DNA of 64,000 nucleotides from Daphnia carinata (lineage: Eukaryota; Arthropoda; Branchiopoda; Diplostraca; Daphniidae), in NCBI RefSeq assembly GCF_022539665.2, contig NC_081337.1:8594679-8658678 (forward strand). The letters are read 5' to 3'. The notes under the pieces were generated by a model. The model was not told the origin of the DNA and searched no databases. It worked only from the letters and a program-made list of their open reading frames with translations. Made by a program: the position numbers and the translations under genes. Shown here piece by piece: positions 1-12,452 of the stretch. Numbering within the stretch: the stretch's first letter is position 1; each line of letters begins with the position of its first letter.

Positions 1-268
1 GCATTTTCGGATTGTCCTGCGCGATCTTGCGGCGCTGAAGACGAGACCAGACCATGAAGGCGTTCATGGGCCTCTTGATGTGATCGGAAAGAACGCCGGA
101 CAGGCCTACGCTTGCGCCGGCATTCTTGCCGTGTCCGGGCGATGTTTGTTGTTGCTGCATCATGCTCATGGCAACAGCTTGCTGTTGCTGATGATGATGA
201 TGTTGCTGTTGCTGATGGTGAGCCATCAAGAGGCCTGGAGAAGACTGCATAACTGACATGTCCATCAT
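1..268 (-). CDS. SoxB-group HMG-box transcription factor, N-terminal part (3' end outside window)
   Basis: The reading frame is open from an ATG at 268 down to base 1 and continues out of the window. The N-terminal ~62 residues are low complexity, with alternating Gln/His tracts (about residues 18-30 and 38-42). At residue 63 an HMG box begins, starting [14 protein letters not shown] and still in progress at residue 89. HMG boxes of Sox proteins bind the DNA minor groove and bend it, and the RPMNAFMVW signature is diagnostic of Sox. The following [13 protein letters not shown] favours the SoxB group (Sox21/Dichaete-like) over SoxC, D, E or F; I infer this from the box alone. Two adjacent ATGs (268 and 265) can both serve as start. 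No intron is visible. A SoxB protein is a nuclear regulator, usually of neural and segmentation programmes. Confidence 0.9.
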   Translation of the reverse strand, partial: MMDMSVMQSSPGLLMAHHQQQQHHHHQQQQAVAMSMMQQQQTSPGHGKNAGASVGLSGVLSDHIKRPMNAFMVWSRLQRRKIAQDNPKM

Positions 269-1011
269 CTTCGTTGATTAGTTTCAATTGTTGGCGGCGG
301 AGTCGATCGATTTATGTTTTCAAAAAAAAAAACAACAACGAAAACAAAAAAAAATTCAAACGATGGGAAGTCACTTTCTGATTTTTTTTTATTGGAGATG
401 GGCGATTTGAATTCTTGTTGCGGTTGGGAAAAATGGTTCGCCAGCGCTTTTCTAAAAAATGGTTCGTCAGTGGCGAGAGTTCGACTGAGACTGAGGTTTC
501 ACACGGCAGCTGCACACCATTTTGCTGCTTCTGAGGGGTTGGCCCCGAATAAAAAAAAAAAAGACGGATGGAGACGAGGGGGGGGGGACGAGAGGGGAGG
601 GAAGGAAAGCCCACCCGCCGTGAGTGGGCCGGCTCTTGGTATCGGAGAACGTTGGCCCTCATTGGCCGGCCGGGCTAACCGAATGAATACAACATGGGTG
701 GAGCTACGACAATACTTCCGACCAATTGTTCTGCGTAGCTCTTCGTTGGTGCCTGGCGAAACAACTGAAAAACACAGCGGAGCTTTGAATCGAATGTTTT
801 TTTCTTTTCTTCTTTGCCTTCCTCATCCTCTTTCGTCTTTCCGTCGTCTTCCTTTTCTTCTTGGCAGCTCTTTCCGGCTCTTGTTCTCTCGACTTGCACC
901 CAGTTTCCTTATAGTCTAGTTAGAAGATAAACAGTCAAAAGAAACTATTCGGATCTTCAAAGAAAAAGAAAAAAAAATCGTAGAAGAAGTAAATTGAAAA
1001 AGAACTTGGGG

Positions 1012-1029
1012 ACACACACACACATACAC

Positions 1030-1060
<31 letters not shown>

Positions 1061-1061
1061 A
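1012..1061. repeat. (CA)n microsatellite
   Basis: About 50 bp of near-perfect CA dinucleotides with one T and one G interruption. Confidence 0.95.
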
Positions 1062-2002
1062 GAAAAAAGGAGGGAAAAAGAGGTTATTTGTATGGCACAT
1101 TATAATAGGACCGTCTCGTTTTCCTCGATTCCGGAAGAGAACACTAACCACTTAAACTTCATTCACCCTCACGTCGTTTAACCCGACCTACTGTACATTT
1201 TTATTACCTTTCATCTTCAGATTTTGAAAATCCCATTCGCTTTTTACATGAAGTGTCGAGTTCATAATCCCCGTTATTGAAAGAAGGCGCGAAATTCGAA
1301 AAACGAAAAGATTCTATAGCGAACCGAGCACATTCTTTGAATGGTGAACATGCTTCCATAATGGTGTATGTATACATGTGTCATCCTCAGTTGCAGTGGC
1401 GCTCTTGTCCGCACATGTGGTAATCCTTTTATTCGGGGCCGTCTAACGACTTGCGCGTCGTCCACTCGTCCGCGTCATTGCTAAATCTTTATACACAACA
1501 AGCGCACACACGCTTCTATTGCTGAGGTTTGCCTCAATGCGGAGTACATCTAAAACCACCCCGAATACAAAAAAAAGCAAAACGAGTGGGCGACAAGAAT
1601 AGAAAGGGGGGAGAGCGAGAGAGAGCCCTGTATATATATATAAATATATATGTATATATAGAGGTCCTTGTTTGAGCTATGTGTGTGTACGGTATGTGTG
1701 TTTGTGTCACCATCCGTTCGATAAAGCATTTATCATGCCAAACGTGAAGGCTATAGAAAGGGGTATAGTAATAGACGATGGGGGGAGGATTGACGCTGTT
1801 GAATTGGAAGACTTTTTCAATGCGCACACGCTGTCACCTAAAGCGGTCCCAACTGTTTATCCGTTGTGAGGCGTCTAGTTTGTGTACGGGTCGAATATAC
1901 GGGCCGATGTTTACCGTATATACGTCGTGGACAAAACTCTTCAACAACAGCCACGACGCCACACTACCAAACACAACAACAACCCCTTTCTTTTTCTATC
2001 GC

Positions 2003-2030
2003 TTTTTTTTTTTTTTTTTTTTTTTTTTTT
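2003..2030. repeat. Poly-T run, 28 bases
   Basis: An uninterrupted T homopolymer directly after a GC pair. It is one of many A/T homopolymers in the window. Confidence 0.95.
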
Positions 2031-3674
2031 GCGTTTGAATCTTTGAATAGCTCGGTCGCTCGCTTTTCTTGTACGGTTTATATTCATCCGGCTCATCCTT
2101 CTTCCACAACCGGTACGAGCCTCCTTCTTTTTACACGTATTTTTGTGTGTGTGTTGTCGTTACGATAGTTAACATAATACAAGAGCTCGGAACGCCGTTG
2201 ACGTTGTTGTTGAAAATCGGCTATTCTTCGACGTGCTAGTTTTTGAAGAGCTTGTTGTGCTGTAGCAATTTCGCCGCCCCCCCCCACCCCCGTCCCTGTC
2301 CCTGTTTCATTAATGAGATTCATCGGTCTTTTGTGAGTTGTTGTTGCCCATGATCTAGACTGCTTTGTACACATAAGCATTGTACACAAACACGCAGGTC
2401 TAAAAGTGAGGCAAGTGAAGAGTTGAACGGGCGGAAGGCCGCCCAAGCGACGCCACTCGTCGCCGTTTGTTCAGAATTGATGGGATTTTCTTTTTTTTTT
2501 TTTTTTTTCTTTTCTTTATTTTTTTTTATAGCCGAATAAATGTCGTCTATGCTGTTGTTGATGCGGGTTGTTTTCCTCGCCCTCTCGATGGAGGAAAAAC
2601 GTTTTTGTCACCCCCGTTCGTCGTCCCTTGCCACCCATCGTTCGATTCACTAGAGCCGCGTGCATGTGGGCGGGTTTCGTGTAACAATCGAAACAATTTT
2701 CCCTGTATCTGTGTTGGGAGCTCAGCAGCAGCCAAACCAGAACTGAAAACCCCCTCACCCTGTCTACTTCAACCACCCCCCTCCCCTTTTTTCTAGATAG
2801 ATGCCCCATTGTTATAGCTACCTTGTTTGCCCCGTGTTTAATCGTGGGCTGTTGCTGGTTGAACGCAGGAGCGCAAACGTTTCGATGCCTATACCGAAAC
2901 TGATGAGTATGTTGAATCGGTTTTCGGGCCGTGTGCTGTTAGGTGGGGCGGCTGCCACCGCGAACAACCGCGTGATATTAGACGCTATATTTCACTGTAA
3001 AATCAGATGATAATCGATTTGCGCTTTTTTTTTTTTTTAGAGTGCACCCGAAAAAAAAAAAAAAAATCATCTCCAATACGGGGACAGCGTTTTTGAAGAG
3101 GGCCCCATCGAGACCGACTATTACTGCATATATTTATGATACTCTTGTAGTATTATTCTTGTGATTCGATTCGACGCTCGAAATGAAAATTTCCAGATGC
3201 GTCGCCCTGGAGAAAAGGGGGGGGGGGACATGTAAAAGGGAACCATTAAGCAATTAGGCAAGCCTGCTTGACACACTCTATATGTATAGTAAAAAAAAAA
3301 TCAGCGTGAAAAATGAAAGAGAGGACACTTACTGTGGCCCTTGGATAGAATCCCATGATTTTCAAATAGACAGCCTCTTTTTTTTTCCTTACCCAATAAA
3401 ACGGAGACAAGGTTGAATAAGAATGCTAAATATGGCATCTGTTGCAGCGCGTTTTATTTTTTGAAAAAATATTCTTACATAAAATGGACACGCTCGTCGT
3501 GTAGGTACAATTGAAAGAGGTGTCTGGAACTATTCAAGAAAAAAAAATGTTTCAAGGACCCCCTCGTGACTTGTGCTGGAGGAGTCGTTTGCTTTCGCGC
3601 TCAGAAGCACAAGAAGCCGTTCGAATTATTCGATTTCCTTCTTTTTGACAATAAAGGAATCATTTGTAAAGGGC

Positions 3675-3698
3675 TATATATATATATATATATATATA
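3675..3698. repeat. (TA)n microsatellite
   Basis: Twelve TA dinucleotides in a row. Confidence 0.95.
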
Positions 3699-3862
3699 CG
3701 TAGCTCCTTTTTTTTTTTTTTTTCTTCGCCAAACTTTCTCTGTATTCAATGTCCCTATTGAGCTTGATGTTTTTGGTGATTGTGTTTAAGAGCCACCGCT
3801 GCCCCTGCTGGAACACATTAGACATAGACACGCGGTGTAGCGGCACTAACAAGCCTTTTTTT

Positions 3863-3897
3863 TTCTTCTTCTTCTTCTTCTTCTTCTTCTTCTTCTC
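3863..3897. repeat. (TTC)n microsatellite
   Basis: About eleven TTC trinucleotides, a polypurine/polypyrimidine tract following a short poly-T run. Confidence 0.95.
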
Positions 3898-6800
3898 CCT
3901 GCTGTATGTTCTTTTGATATTTCTACACGACGACTAGCAGGACAAGAAAGAATTCAAGCCATAAATATCAGCAGCTCTCATCTATTTATTTAATTTTGTT
4001 TTATCTTTTTTTTTTTTTTTTCTTTTTTTGTGCTTGCCCAGTCGAGAAGACGCGGTTTAGAGCTGTGCGCACTTTGTTATTCCGTTTCGTTCTGCCGCGT
4101 TCAATTGGGAAAGAAAAGAAAAAGAAAAGAAATGAGCAGTGTGTATAGGCTGCTGAAGTTCTGCTGTTGTTGGCCATAATCCAAAAAGGAATGGATATAG
4201 AAATTCCTACAATGTGTCAAAAGGGATGAAAGACGAACTTCAGCACTGGGAAAACCTCACAGCAAATGGATGCCTATATATCTGCGTTTCTTCCCCCACT
4301 TTTTTTTTTTTAAGGGAAAGAAAAAATAATGTGTATAAAGACGCATTTTTTTTTCTTTCCTTACAAGAAATAGTGTTGATTATTAGAAATAAAAATAAAT
4401 AAAAGCCACGGCAAAAAACAACAAATAGAGGGCGACTTATTCAGTGCCATAAAATACGATAACATTCAACGTGGCTTTTATGCAGTTGGTTCATAGAGTA
4501 TTGAATTGTTTCCATTAAGACGAGCTTTTTTTTTTCCCCCCTTTCTTCTGCTTTATACTATTCAATTTCCTCTTTCGTTTTTTTTTTCTTCTTCTTTTAT
4601 ATCTAGCCAGTATTTTGGTGAAGTGGAACGTTTTCATCGCCTTCTTCTAGTTGTTGTTGTTGTTGCCCTATCTGCTGCTTTTCTAGTGGTTTGTTTATCC
4701 AGACGTTGAGGGGGTGGATGCGCATAAGAGGCCGAGATGCCATTGAAGCTCTCGGCACAGCAATAGGAAACCTTATTGATACAACATTAGAGGTTGGCCC
4801 AACGCCCGACTTGCTACGGCAATGTTACTTCATGTTTCAACTCTCTCATGCATCCATTTCTATTTCTTTTGGCTGTTTTTTAAATCTCTTATTGTTCGAC
4901 CTGAACCTTCTTTTTTTGTCTGCCTCTTTTCCTTCAATGGACAACAGCAGACAGTAAAAAAGAATAAGTCTGAGGGAGATAGGGAAAAAAAAAGAATTGG
5001 GAATACAACGATACAGTTACAGATAAGAAGCTGATGGCGCATGGGAAAAAGGAAGGGAAAAATTTGTTTTCAATGCGATACACTTGGCCCACGAAGGCCT
5101 CCGTATGCTGTTGCGTTTATAGCCCGTAGCCGGTCTTTGGATTTTTCTCGCGTAAAGATGTAATATGTGTGTAATAGTGTACGGTACTTGAGTGATGAAC
5201 GGCAGGGAGCTAAGTGACGCGACAAAGAACCACTCTGGCAACACTGCTGTTTCCGGCCTTCCATTTTTTCTCTCTCTTCCTCCCTCCCTCCCCTACACAC
5301 ATCTACGATACGAATATTATATATGTATATTCCCGGCTCGCCCAACAATAGTACACACGTACAGAGAGAACAATTTTCGGCAATGGAGTACTACTGCTAG
5401 TAAAATGAAAAGTAAAAAAAAAAATGATAGAAAATAGTTGGGGGGGGGGGTGTCTGAAAGAAGGGAGAGGGGAGAGGGGGCCGGGATTTGGTACCGATTC
5501 AATGGAGCACATTAGAGCCATTCAAGTTGTCATAATATCAGCAAACTGTTGGGGAAGCAACAAAATAATGCTTCATCCACCCTCGCACACATATACAGAA
5601 AACATGACACACAAAAAACTAGGGGAGAAAGATGATGAGATTCAGTGTGCTTTGCTGTTTGATGTTTTTTTTTTTCTTTCTTTTATACACCGGTAAATGT
5701 TGGGGGCCCCATCTCTTCCTTTTGTGTACGTGTGTGTTGTGCACCAGACGAAATGATAAACCATTACGACTAGTGTATATAAATGATGGATCATTCGATC
5801 TTCGACAGGCTTTGACTCGCGCAATTCTTCGAACATAAATAGAAAATACTGTTGTATTTTTTTTTTATTTGTCTGTGTCGTTTTCATGGGACGACAATGT
5901 AAACACGGCCGTGTTTCTCCGGTCTAGTATTTCTGTGATTAGAAAAACCTTTTTTAACAATAGATTTTTTGTTAAAACCCATTCAGACACAGAGTGAAAA
6001 GAACGAATTAGAGTGAAATCAGATCGATCTTTAAAACACTGTACCCAGAGTTCACGTTAACAAGATTCAATGTTATGTAAGCTACCGCTAGCCGTTTTAT
6101 TCCGTTCAATTGCTTTTGATAGATCCCCCATGGTGAGTGTACCACTGAATGGGGTCGACTTGTAAACACAACCAACCGCATCAGTTTTATAACCCCTTTT
6201 GCTCGCCTTTATTGCAACAACAGAGACCGAGCTCACTTTTGCAAAAACCCATATGCTCTCTAACTGCATGCGTTCAATTCTGAACTACTGAAGTTGCCAC
6301 TTGACATGTAGGGCCTGTTACACTGATGTGCACGGCGCATTTCATTTGAGAAAAGTAAACCTCGGCCCCCTCAAACGTGCTTGAATGATGTAACTTTTTT
6401 CCCACGTCAGTGGGGAGAGCCTCTCATCGGCCATCAGTCGAATACGAAAAAGAAAGGGGTTGGAAATTTCATTTCTATACCCTTTCGCCGCAATGATGGC
6501 TAGGGTCTTCTCAGTAGACACTTAAAGGTCTCGTATAATAGTTGAAAGATGATGTCATTATTGATGGAGAGGTGTTGAGGCGCGCCAACAACATCTCTCC
6601 GGCTCCGTCTATCTCATCCATTTCATCGGCGATGTTTGTTGTTGTTGTTGGGGGGGCTGCCGTTCGCTGTCAATCGGCTCTCTCTCCTTTCCTTTGAAAC
6701 TCAAAAGTATGTTCGATTGCATACACAGGGACCATATAGATAGAAGCCATCTATATCTTTGTATAATATTTCAATTTTTTGTTGTTGTGAAGTTGCTCCT

Positions 6801-9800
6801 GCTTCTGGGTCAATAGGGAATCCTTTCTAAATGAAAACTCAATGTGTATATTTCCTCATTTTTTGTTGTTGGGCTGCCAGAGTGGAGCTCTCTTTTTCCA
6901 TGTCTTTATTCCACTTCTGATTAAATTTGCTGGCCTCTATTCTTCTGCTGGCTTTTCACTTTCATTATGGAATTTTTTTTACTTTTCATTTGATTGTGTT
7001 TCATTTTTGAGTTGTTGAAATGTAGAATGTAACACAAGCAAATGTAACAAGTTAGGAAAGAAGAAAAACTTCTCTAGTAGATGATGAGAAAAGAGTGGGA
7101 TTTTTGCCCCTCTTCTTTATTGAGCTTTTCTTGGTAAATCAGCTTTGGGTGTTTTATCACTATTCATTCGAGTCATTCAATAGTCATTGGCTTTTTATGC
7201 ATATGGTCTCAACCCGATGCTACCAAAGGCGAAGTCTCTCTGCGCAGGCCCACCACTAACACACCGTACTTGTATTGAATAATAATAACAATAATAAATA
7301 AAAAAATCTTTTGTTCAAACTCATGGACATGGAATATTCCAAACATTTGCTGGCTATACAGTCGCAAAAAGAAAATAGAAAGACACCGCTCTGGGTGTGT
7401 GATGGATTAAGTTTTCTAAATAACGTACACGTCAAAGCTATGCGTGATTGGCTGGTTTTCTTCGTTTTTTTTCTTGTTCCTTATTTCATGTACACAGTAC
7501 CCAAGCTGTTATTTTTCCATGAAATGATGAACAAAGAGAGAAAAGATTCGTCGTCTCTATTCGACCTCTTCTTCTCTTTCTTAATACCAAACACGTATAA
7601 TAATAACAAGTTCTCTATGTGAACACCGACGTACACAGACGCATCACCTTCTTCTTCTGATTCTCCATTTTCTTATTATTTTGATTGTGTTCTCTGTTCG
7701 ATTGTCCGTCGCAAGTTTCCCGTTTTTTTTTTTTTTTTTGAAGAGCACGGCATTTTTTATTTTCCATCTTTTTTTGTCCGTTTTTTTTTTTCTTGAGCTG
7801 AACATGCCAGAATATAAATAATGTTATCGTCGGCGTCGTGGCTGTAGAATCTCTCTCAATCCCGCCTTCGCAGCACGAGTATTTCACCGAAATATGACTG
7901 GGCGGCGTTGGATGAGATTTCCCCTCTTGCCTTGTTATTCTTATTCTTCTGCCATACAACAACAATGGCCGCTGCTGCTGTCCAAAGAAATACGTTCCAC
8001 AAAATCGTGGTACGTGGGAGCTCGACTGCATTGTCTGATTGCGGTTTAGATTGTATTGCACAAGAACCGTCTGGCGGTCTAAAGTGTACGCTTTCGAATC
8101 ATCGGCATCGAATCTCCGCCATTGCCTAGTTTCGTGTTTATTCGCAACGCAGAAATTAACGTAAATGACGTCGACATTCTCTTGCGATTCGGGGAAATGA
8201 ATTTAGTAAGTTGTAGACGATTGTCCACTTGTATATGCTCCGACAGCGGCCCGATCCCACGGTACAAACTCCTTGTTCGATCGTTGAATCTCCGCATTTA
8301 TTTTTGGATTTTCACTTTGGTCGCAGCATCATTAATTTACTTGGCTATCGCTTCCGCTGACTGAAAAAATCGCAATCTGCCGCCGCCTATGTAACTGTAC
8401 ACGAGACATTGATCAAGCATTTGTTATCAAGAGAAATGAAGGAGCGCGCTTGATTTGATGAATAACCGGTGCCAGCTAGTTACTCACTTTGTCCGATGCT
8501 ACGGCCTATGCGCTTGCATTTGTGTCAAGTGGCTAACGAGTTTCGGAAGGAAATCCAGTGCATCGCATCGTCTCCCTCCTTTGTAGGCCTTTTCTCTCTC
8601 GGTGCTTGGCTTCCACATAGCACAACAGATGAAAACCTTCGTTTGCTTTTTTTTTTTTTTTATGAAATGCTCAATTTAAGAAAATGACAAATTTAAGTCT
8701 TGATAATTTAACGTCGAGTTTTAGCAAGCGCCGTAATTTTCAGACAACACGCCGTTGGAAGAGCGTAGAAAGACCGAACAAGAATAGGCCGTTTTTATTT
8801 GTGCATTTCCCACTTAACAATCGACAGAAAGTTTAGCAAACCTCTTACAATGAAAATCCAAACACACACACAGACATCAATACTTATCTATTTGATATAA
8901 TCTACTGTACGTGTGTGTGCGTTTGGAAGTGGATGTGTTCAGCGTTAAAAGTCCATAAATCACAACAAGAGCGCGGACATCAGTTTTTCTTTTCCAACCC
9001 CTCACATCATCCGTGACGCAAGTATCAATTACGACCGGCGCTCGACAATTAATTATACAGGGCAAAAAAGAAAATGGAAGGGAAGAAAAAAAAAAAAAAA
9101 AAGCGGACCGGGTCCCTATTCATCACATATGGACGATGTTGCTAGATGCTGTTGTTGTTGTTAGCAAAAGGATAGGGAGTCACTCTCTGGAAACACGGCC
9201 AACTTTCAGCTTTTGTTCGAACTATATACGCTCTGTGTACATCTATACGCAGCAGCAAATTTTACACAAAAGAGAAAGAAAGTCCCGTCTGTGCAGCTCT
9301 TTTGGTCCCGATTCCCGCACGCCGACTGAAATATGATATACATCATCATCGTATCACATCAGTCTGTGCTTTCTACCATCATACTATGGCAGTCGTTGAT
9401 CTATTGTGTCTTTTCCCCTCACGCTCATTTCTTTTTTTCTCCCTCCATTTTTAGTTTACCTTACCATTTCTAGCAACGTCTTGTTAGATCTCTCTTTTCT
9501 TCTCCCGGTGTTTCTTTCCCATTTGTCGCCGGGATCAAAACAAATTCGTAATGTTATTCTTGCCAGCCATTGAAAAAGTCGGTGCTTTTTCTTGAATCGT
9601 ATCGATCCCTGACGTGTATTGCGCGGACAAGCATCAATAACATTTCACATCGAGTATTACCACGCAAAAGTCATTCATTATGCGGGCGGTGACGGTGGCC
9701 ACCCCACGAAAGATCCTTTTTTTTTTTTCTTTCAAATGTAGGGAAGACAAGCGACACATATCTTGTTATCAATCAACACAAGTATTCAATTTTGCTCGTC

Positions 9801-12423
9801 ATGGGCCTATACAGACGCTTAGGGAGGGAACTCGGAATGTTTTCGAGGGGAGGCATTTGTTGTTGTCGAATTTTTCGGTTTTCTTGCGTCCAAAATAATT
9901 TGACCGGCCTATTTATTATATTTCAAAGATTTGTCATGACACTTGCTGCCATCTTACTGTCTACACCCGCTTCCCTAAGCAATATCTGCATATTAATTGA
10001 GTTATGTGGGACTTTTCTTGCGCGTCATTTTTACGCATCACGTATGAATCTCTATATGTGCCCTCTTGTGTAGGCTTTTGTCAGTAAAGATACAAGAGCA
10101 AATGTTTGGAATCACAGCTCGAAAATTAGCCAGCCTCTATGGATGTCGTTCCTACTGCATGCGAGTAGAAAGGAAGTTCTTTCTAAACAAATGTTGAGAT
10201 ACTGTTTTTTTTAAGACGTTTGTGTCTATTCTGTAGCAGACCCTTTTTTTTTGTTGTTGTTGAAGCTCTGCGCGTCAGTGTCGTCTGATTGGACGTTGTT
10301 AAAAAAGAAAAAATCTTGTAATAAGAAAAGAGAAAAAACGGAGGGGTTTATAGAATATAGGGATGACATCAGAGAGCGTAGAAGACCATTACAAAACTGG
10401 TTGGTGTCTACTGTGTACATATAAATGTTAAGAAAAGGAAAGCCCCCAAAGAAAACCTCTGGAAGTGACACCTGACGCCGCCATATACAGCAGAGAGAAG
10501 GGGGGACTATATTCTGCCGTGTGTTGTACGCATTCTGTCCGCGATTGTGCATAGTACACAGCCCGTTCTCTTGAAAGGAACCCCGATGGCCGAAAGAGAT
10601 ACACCACTGTGTGTATACACACACTCAGTCGAAAAGAAGAAGCGTCATATATTTATGTTTATTATAAATACCAGACGGGAAGGAGAAAAAGAGTTGCTGC
10701 ATCCATATTGAGAGAATAATAAGCGACAGAAAGGGGGAATATAAAGAAAGAGAAGGGCACAGCACAGACACAGGAGGGTTATGTGAGCCCTGACGGTCGG
10801 AGGCCGTGCGGCAAGGAGAAGAGGGGGGTACACAATGCCACTGAATCAGCTTGTTATTGAAAAGAGGCAGGAAAATGAAATAAAAACAGTTTGAATCGCT
10901 CATCCAGCGAACCAACACGTCTCAAAAACACACTGGACACACAAAAGGTTAGCTGCCGTTGTTGCTTCTGACTGGCTGCTGGACTGGGCTTTGGGCTTGT
11001 ATTGCTGGACGAGTCTTTGGCCGCCAGGTGCGTGCGTATATGGGGACTCATCAAATATGCGCGTGCATGTGGCGTGGGAACTAACACGACAATCGCCGCT
11101 CCTTTTACGCGTCAAGGTCCCCTTTTGCGTCTCTTAACGAACGTAACGCCGGGCCCGCGTTATTACGCCTGACACTGCGACCTGGCGCTCGACATTTCTT
11201 TCTGGCAACAATAGTTCATGCAACTATCGCTTCGAGGAAATAAGTTACGCAGCACGCAATCTGCCCGCTTATTTTCTATTCTTCCATTTTTCTTTCCCCC
11301 ATTCTTTTTTTTTTTTTTTCTTTGGGACTTGATGGCCCGCCTTCCCATTTCGGTCAATCGACCGATCCAAAGAGAAACCAGGCCGTCCTTCTCCACCTGG
11401 ATATTACCATAAGAACGAACTTTGATCTTTTGCGTCTTAAATCTCGACGTGTTTTGTCACAAATGTCGGTTATTCCTTCTCCAACTGTCACGATCACATT
11501 TTTTCGTTCAGCCGCGTGCAAAGATTGGATTTTTGTTTATCGGAACCGATAGACCTGGGGACAAAAGAGAAATCTCCCCGCTTGATGTAATTCTTATAGC
11601 TCGTAATTGTTGAAATGATTTTTCTTTAAAAGAAAAAAATCTGATCGTGACTTCAGTAATGTCATAAGAAGAGAATCGATTTACAAGTTAACAGTGCGAC
11701 GTGCTGAGTCGGCGCGAGCTTATTTGCTTTGCGTGTCGAATCCATCAGCCTGTAGTTTAAAGGTCTCGGAAGACTGAAGCTTTGTGCGTAACTTACTTTA
11801 GTGAATAACTGACGAGAGCCTTGGCGTGAGCAGACCAATTCCAGTACTAAAGTACTATCACTCTGTTTAATCAATCCCGGCTAGGAAAATGGTGTTGACT
11901 CGGGTGAAGGGAGAGCATGAAGATTCTATTTGCACTTGTGAGCAATTGAATGAACTACGTATTTCGATACCAGCACACACACACACGTACAGACATGTAC
12001 GAGTGTTAAGTATTTGAATACTGGAAGACGTCTGCATAAATTCTACCGATTCTTGTACATCTGGAACGATTGGACTTCGTTGAACGCAACGATAGTTTCC
12101 TGTTGTATTTTTCTTCTCCTGGGAAACCGTCGATAGAGATCGAAAAAAAATTACAGGACGGCTTGAGAGTAGGAAAGAGTTGTTCTATTGTATTATTTGC
12201 TTCGTGATTTGTTTTTCTTTTCTTACTTGTTGTCGCTCTTCAGCAAGTTTCAATCTGAGAATGATCCTGTCTTTAAACTCTGTGCCACCGGGTTTACCAT
12301 TCGTTTCTCTTAGAGCTCCTTATCCCAAGCAATAAGACTATTTGACACATCCGAATCGAAACATTTGCGGCTTCCTTTCTCTGTTATGTCTTATTAATAT
12401 ACCCAGGACGCACTGCTGTCTTA

Positions 12424-12452
12424 AATAGCTTTTTATCGATGAAAAAGCTATT
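12424..12452. repeat. Perfect inverted repeat, 11-bp arms, 7-base loop
   Basis: AATAGCTTTTT at 12424-12434 is the exact reverse complement of 12442-12452. The stem could fold in RNA or DNA. It is too short for a typical microRNA precursor. Confidence 0.8.

Larger units (their letters stand above)
269..10000. other. Gene desert upstream of the Sox gene, left half
   Basis: I see no exon, RNA gene or transposon protein here. Open frames are short and made of homopolymer translation (runs of Phe or Lys) and do not resemble proteins. The DNA holds a (CA)n tract at 1012-1061, long poly-T runs (for example 2003-2030), a (TA)n tract at 3675-3698, a TTC repeat at 3863-3897 and a 9-bp inverted repeat at 952-960/969-977 of the 5 kb block (5952-5960 and 5969-5977). 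Developmental regulators such as Sox genes often have distal enhancers in such deserts, but nothing in the sequence proves one. Confidence 0.6.

Noticed and set aside
314-919. 201-codon plus-strand frame next to the Sox start
   Set aside because: Largely homopolymer-derived residues and overlaps the expected Sox 5' UTR and promoter.
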